From: Desulfobacterales bacterium
GTDB lineage: Bacteria > Desulfobacterota > Desulfobacteria > Desulfobacterales > Desulfobacteraceae
Direction: 5' to 3'
Assembly (NCBI GenBank): GCA_023143455.1
Contig: JAGLHT010000005.1
Coordinates: 1-64,000 of the forward strand
DNA: 64,000 nucleotides
Under the pieces are notes generated by a model. The model made no database searches. It saw nothing but the letters and a program-made list of their open reading frames with translations, and had not been told where the DNA came from. Each line of letters starts with the position of its first letter. Within the stretch, counting starts at the first letter, position 1. A program made the translations under genes and the position numbers. Shown one piece after another: positions 62,811 to 64,000 of the stretch.

Positions 62811-63029
62811 GTGAGTACAACAATTGATACAAGAGGGCTTTCCTGTCCTCAGCCAGTTTTAATGTTTATGGATGCTGTGAAATCAGGCAATGAAAATGAA
62901 ATAATAGTTTTTACTGACACTGATGCATCAAAGGAAAATGTATCAAGAGCAGCTGAAAACAAAAAATATACAATTAAGGACATTGAACAACAAGGGGATG
63001 AATATAAAATTACTCTTATTAAGGATTAA
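62811..63029 (+). CDS. TusA/SirA-like carrier, YedF type
   Basis: A 72-residue protein with the TusA motif TIDTRGLSCPQPVLMFMDAV (catalytic Cys of CPxP), then EIIVFTDTDASKENVSRAAE. The C-terminal DsrE-like domain found in full YedF is missing, so it is a stand-alone carrier domain. It probably carries selenium or sulfur as a persulfide-like species. Start is GTG with GGAG upstream, in the yedE operon. Confidence 0.85.
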   Translation: MSTTIDTRGLSCPQPVLMFMDAVKSGNENEIIVFTDTDASKENVSRAAENKKYTIKDIEQQGDEYKITLIKD

Positions 63030-63052
63030 TAGTAAATATAATTTTTTTTAAC

Positions 63053-63586
63053 ATGCTAAGTATATTTAAAAACAAAAAAGACACTATTTTATCAAAGGAA
63101 GGTCTTGGCATACTGGTGTTCGAAAACACCAGTGAAGTCATTCAGGCTGAAAAGACCTTAAAGTCAAATAATGTCAAAATACGAGTAATGGGTCCTCCCC
63201 CTGGAATTCAGACAGGATGCGACCTTGTTATTGAATTTGAACTTATTAAAGAACTGAATATTTTACGGCTTTTAAAAAAAGCAGATATTTCTCCTCAGCA
63301 AATAGTTCCTGTCACAGACCCTTTACTCATACCAGTGGATCTGTTCCATGTAAAAAATTTCGGGGCGTTTTTAATGGTCAGAGCCGCAAATATGAAAATC
63401 ACAATAGAAATAGAAACTCAATTAATTGTAAATATTTCAGGAGGCGGATGCCCAGATGTACCATATCTTGCTTGTAAAATGGTAGGAAAAACTCTGGCAC
63501 AGGCACCTGACCCCCTTGAAATCGGGCATACACTTTGTGGCTATGCTCTTGGGCTTGCCTTTGAGGAGATAAAAAAACAATGTTAG
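63053..63586 (+). CDS. DUF3343-containing putative Se/S carrier protein
   Basis: A 177-residue protein. Residues about 15-85 (GLGILVFENTSEVIQAEKTL; KIRVMGPPPGIQTGCDLVIE) match DUF3343, a small family proposed as selenium/sulfur carriers. The C-terminal part (IVNISGGGCPDVPYLACKMV; GHTLCGYALGLAFEEI) adds further cysteines and is not recognised. It follows the TusA-like gene by 23 bases and overlaps the next gene by 7 bases, so all four are co-transcribed. Confidence 0.75.
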   Translation: MLSIFKNKKDTILSKEGLGILVFENTSEVIQAEKTLKSNNVKIRVMGPPPGIQTGCDLVIEFELIKELNILRLLKKADISPQQIVPVTDPLLIPVDLFHVKNFGAFLMVRAANMKITIEIETQLIVNISGGGCPDVPYLACKMVGKTLAQAPDPLEIGHTLCGYALGLAFEEIKKQC

Positions 63587-64000
63587 CAGTTGTAGGCACT
63601 GTTACTGATCAGGATTTTCCTTTGACAACAGGCAATATTAATATGATTGATGGTCAGCTATGTATTAATGGGAAAAATCTCCTGACAAATCGTGGAACAC
63701 CAGCACTCTTGGGTGCAATGGTTACCACACTAAACACACTTAGCCCATCAACTGATAACATTCAGGACACCACAGGATTTATTGCCGGCGATATTGGGCT
63801 TGGAAATGGAAGCTCCAAATTATATCAATATCTTGTTGAAAATATTCCTCATATGGATATTGATGTTATTGTGTTTCATTACCTCCAACCTGATGTTGAC
63901 TGGCACAACAAAATTCTGTTTAAGCTCAACGATTTGAAAAAAAAGCCTGTTATAATTGCAGACGCTGGATTCATGTATGCAGCCAAAATGAGTGGCCTTG
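63580..64000 (+). CDS. Partial gene, ribokinase-/NAD(P)HX-dehydratase-like protein
   Basis: Cut by the window end; 140 codons seen. It starts with ATG inside the end of the DUF3343 gene. The sequence AVVGTVTDQDFPLTTGNINM, GFIAGDIGLGNGSSKLYQYL, DVIVFHYLQPDVDWHNKILF and PVIIADAGFMYAAKMSGL looks like a ribokinase-like Rossmann fold, as in NAD(P)HX dehydratase (NnrD) or related sugar kinases. Its place in the selenium cluster suggests an associated role. Incomplete, so the call is loose. Confidence 0.5.
   Translation, partial: MLAVVGTVTDQDFPLTTGNINMIDGQLCINGKNLLTNRGTPALLGAMVTTLNTLSPSTDNIQDTTGFIAGDIGLGNGSSKLYQYLVENIPHMDIDVIVFHYLQPDVDWHNKILFKLNDLKKKPVIIADAGFMYAAKMSGL

Noticed and set aside
1-64000. 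tRNA, rRNA or well-known riboswitches
   Set aside because: Scanned by eye for tRNA CCA-arms, T-loop GTTCRA patterns and common riboswitch cores; nothing convincing was found, though small RNAs cannot be excluded.

Overview
This window looks like a chromosomal segment of a strictly anaerobic, sulfate-reducing deltaproteobacterium of the Desulfobacteraceae type. The pointers are a large Hdr-type flavin/iron-sulfur gene cluster, a SulP sulfate permease, multihaem cytochromes c, remains of glycyl-radical enzymes, a selenium gene cluster and two probable selenocysteine codons, all in AT-rich DNA. The assignment rests on gene content only; no database search was possible.

Layout. 0-2.3 kb: accessory genes beside attC-like sequence (possible integron cassettes). 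2.9-8.3 kb: SulP permease, MFS exporter, MetE/UroD-like protein and a LURP-one-related protein. 8.5-14.7 kb: a decaying accessory zone with a WG-repeat protein, a NimA-like flavoprotein, an acyl-CoA dehydrogenase, and debris of RidA, LysE, a GrdB-like reductase, a glycyl-radical enzyme with its activase, and an insertion sequence. 14.7-17.1 kb: flagellin, a SEC-C protein and an EamA transporter. 17.2-24.6 kb: a long housekeeping operon rpmH-rnpA-yidD-yidC-jag-mnmE followed by four less known genes. 24.6-27.3 kb: ssb, a DsrE-family selenoprotein, YjbQ and an unknown protein.

27.9-47.1 kb is the most interesting region. A REC-histidine kinase and a sigma54-dependent REC-PAS-AAA-Fis activator precede a sigma54-type promoter with an upstream palindrome. 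Downstream lie a lone receiver, hdrC, hdrB, an hdrA carrying a GltD/NfnB-like NAD(P)H module, mvhD, an FrhB/FdhB-like iron-sulfur protein, an HdrD-like protein interrupted by a UGA with a SECIS-like hairpin, a double-HdrA protein with a complete phospho-acceptor receiver domain spliced into it, and a second REC-histidine kinase. A membrane kinase with c-type haem motifs converges on the end. I read this as a predicted bifurcating/confurcating electron-transfer complex whose expression, and perhaps enzyme activity, is governed by phosphorelay.

47.7-49.7 kb: a NrfH/NapC-type tetrahaem quinol dehydrogenase and an octahaem hydroxylamine-oxidoreductase-like cytochrome. 49.9-61.5 kb: ordinary genes (rRNA methyltransferase, HDOD, GGDEF and HD signalling proteins, panC, mobB, DHH, DUF362, TatD, crcB, tcdA, nucleotidyltransferase pair). 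61.7-64.0 kb: a selenium-associated cluster (YedE-like transporter, TusA/YedF-like carrier, DUF3343 protein, and a gene cut by the window end). It fits the two predicted selenoproteins. Several palindromic or dispersed repeats occur; one about 113-bp unit is found nearly identical at 27.5 and 47.3 kb. No tRNA, rRNA or CRISPR array was seen.
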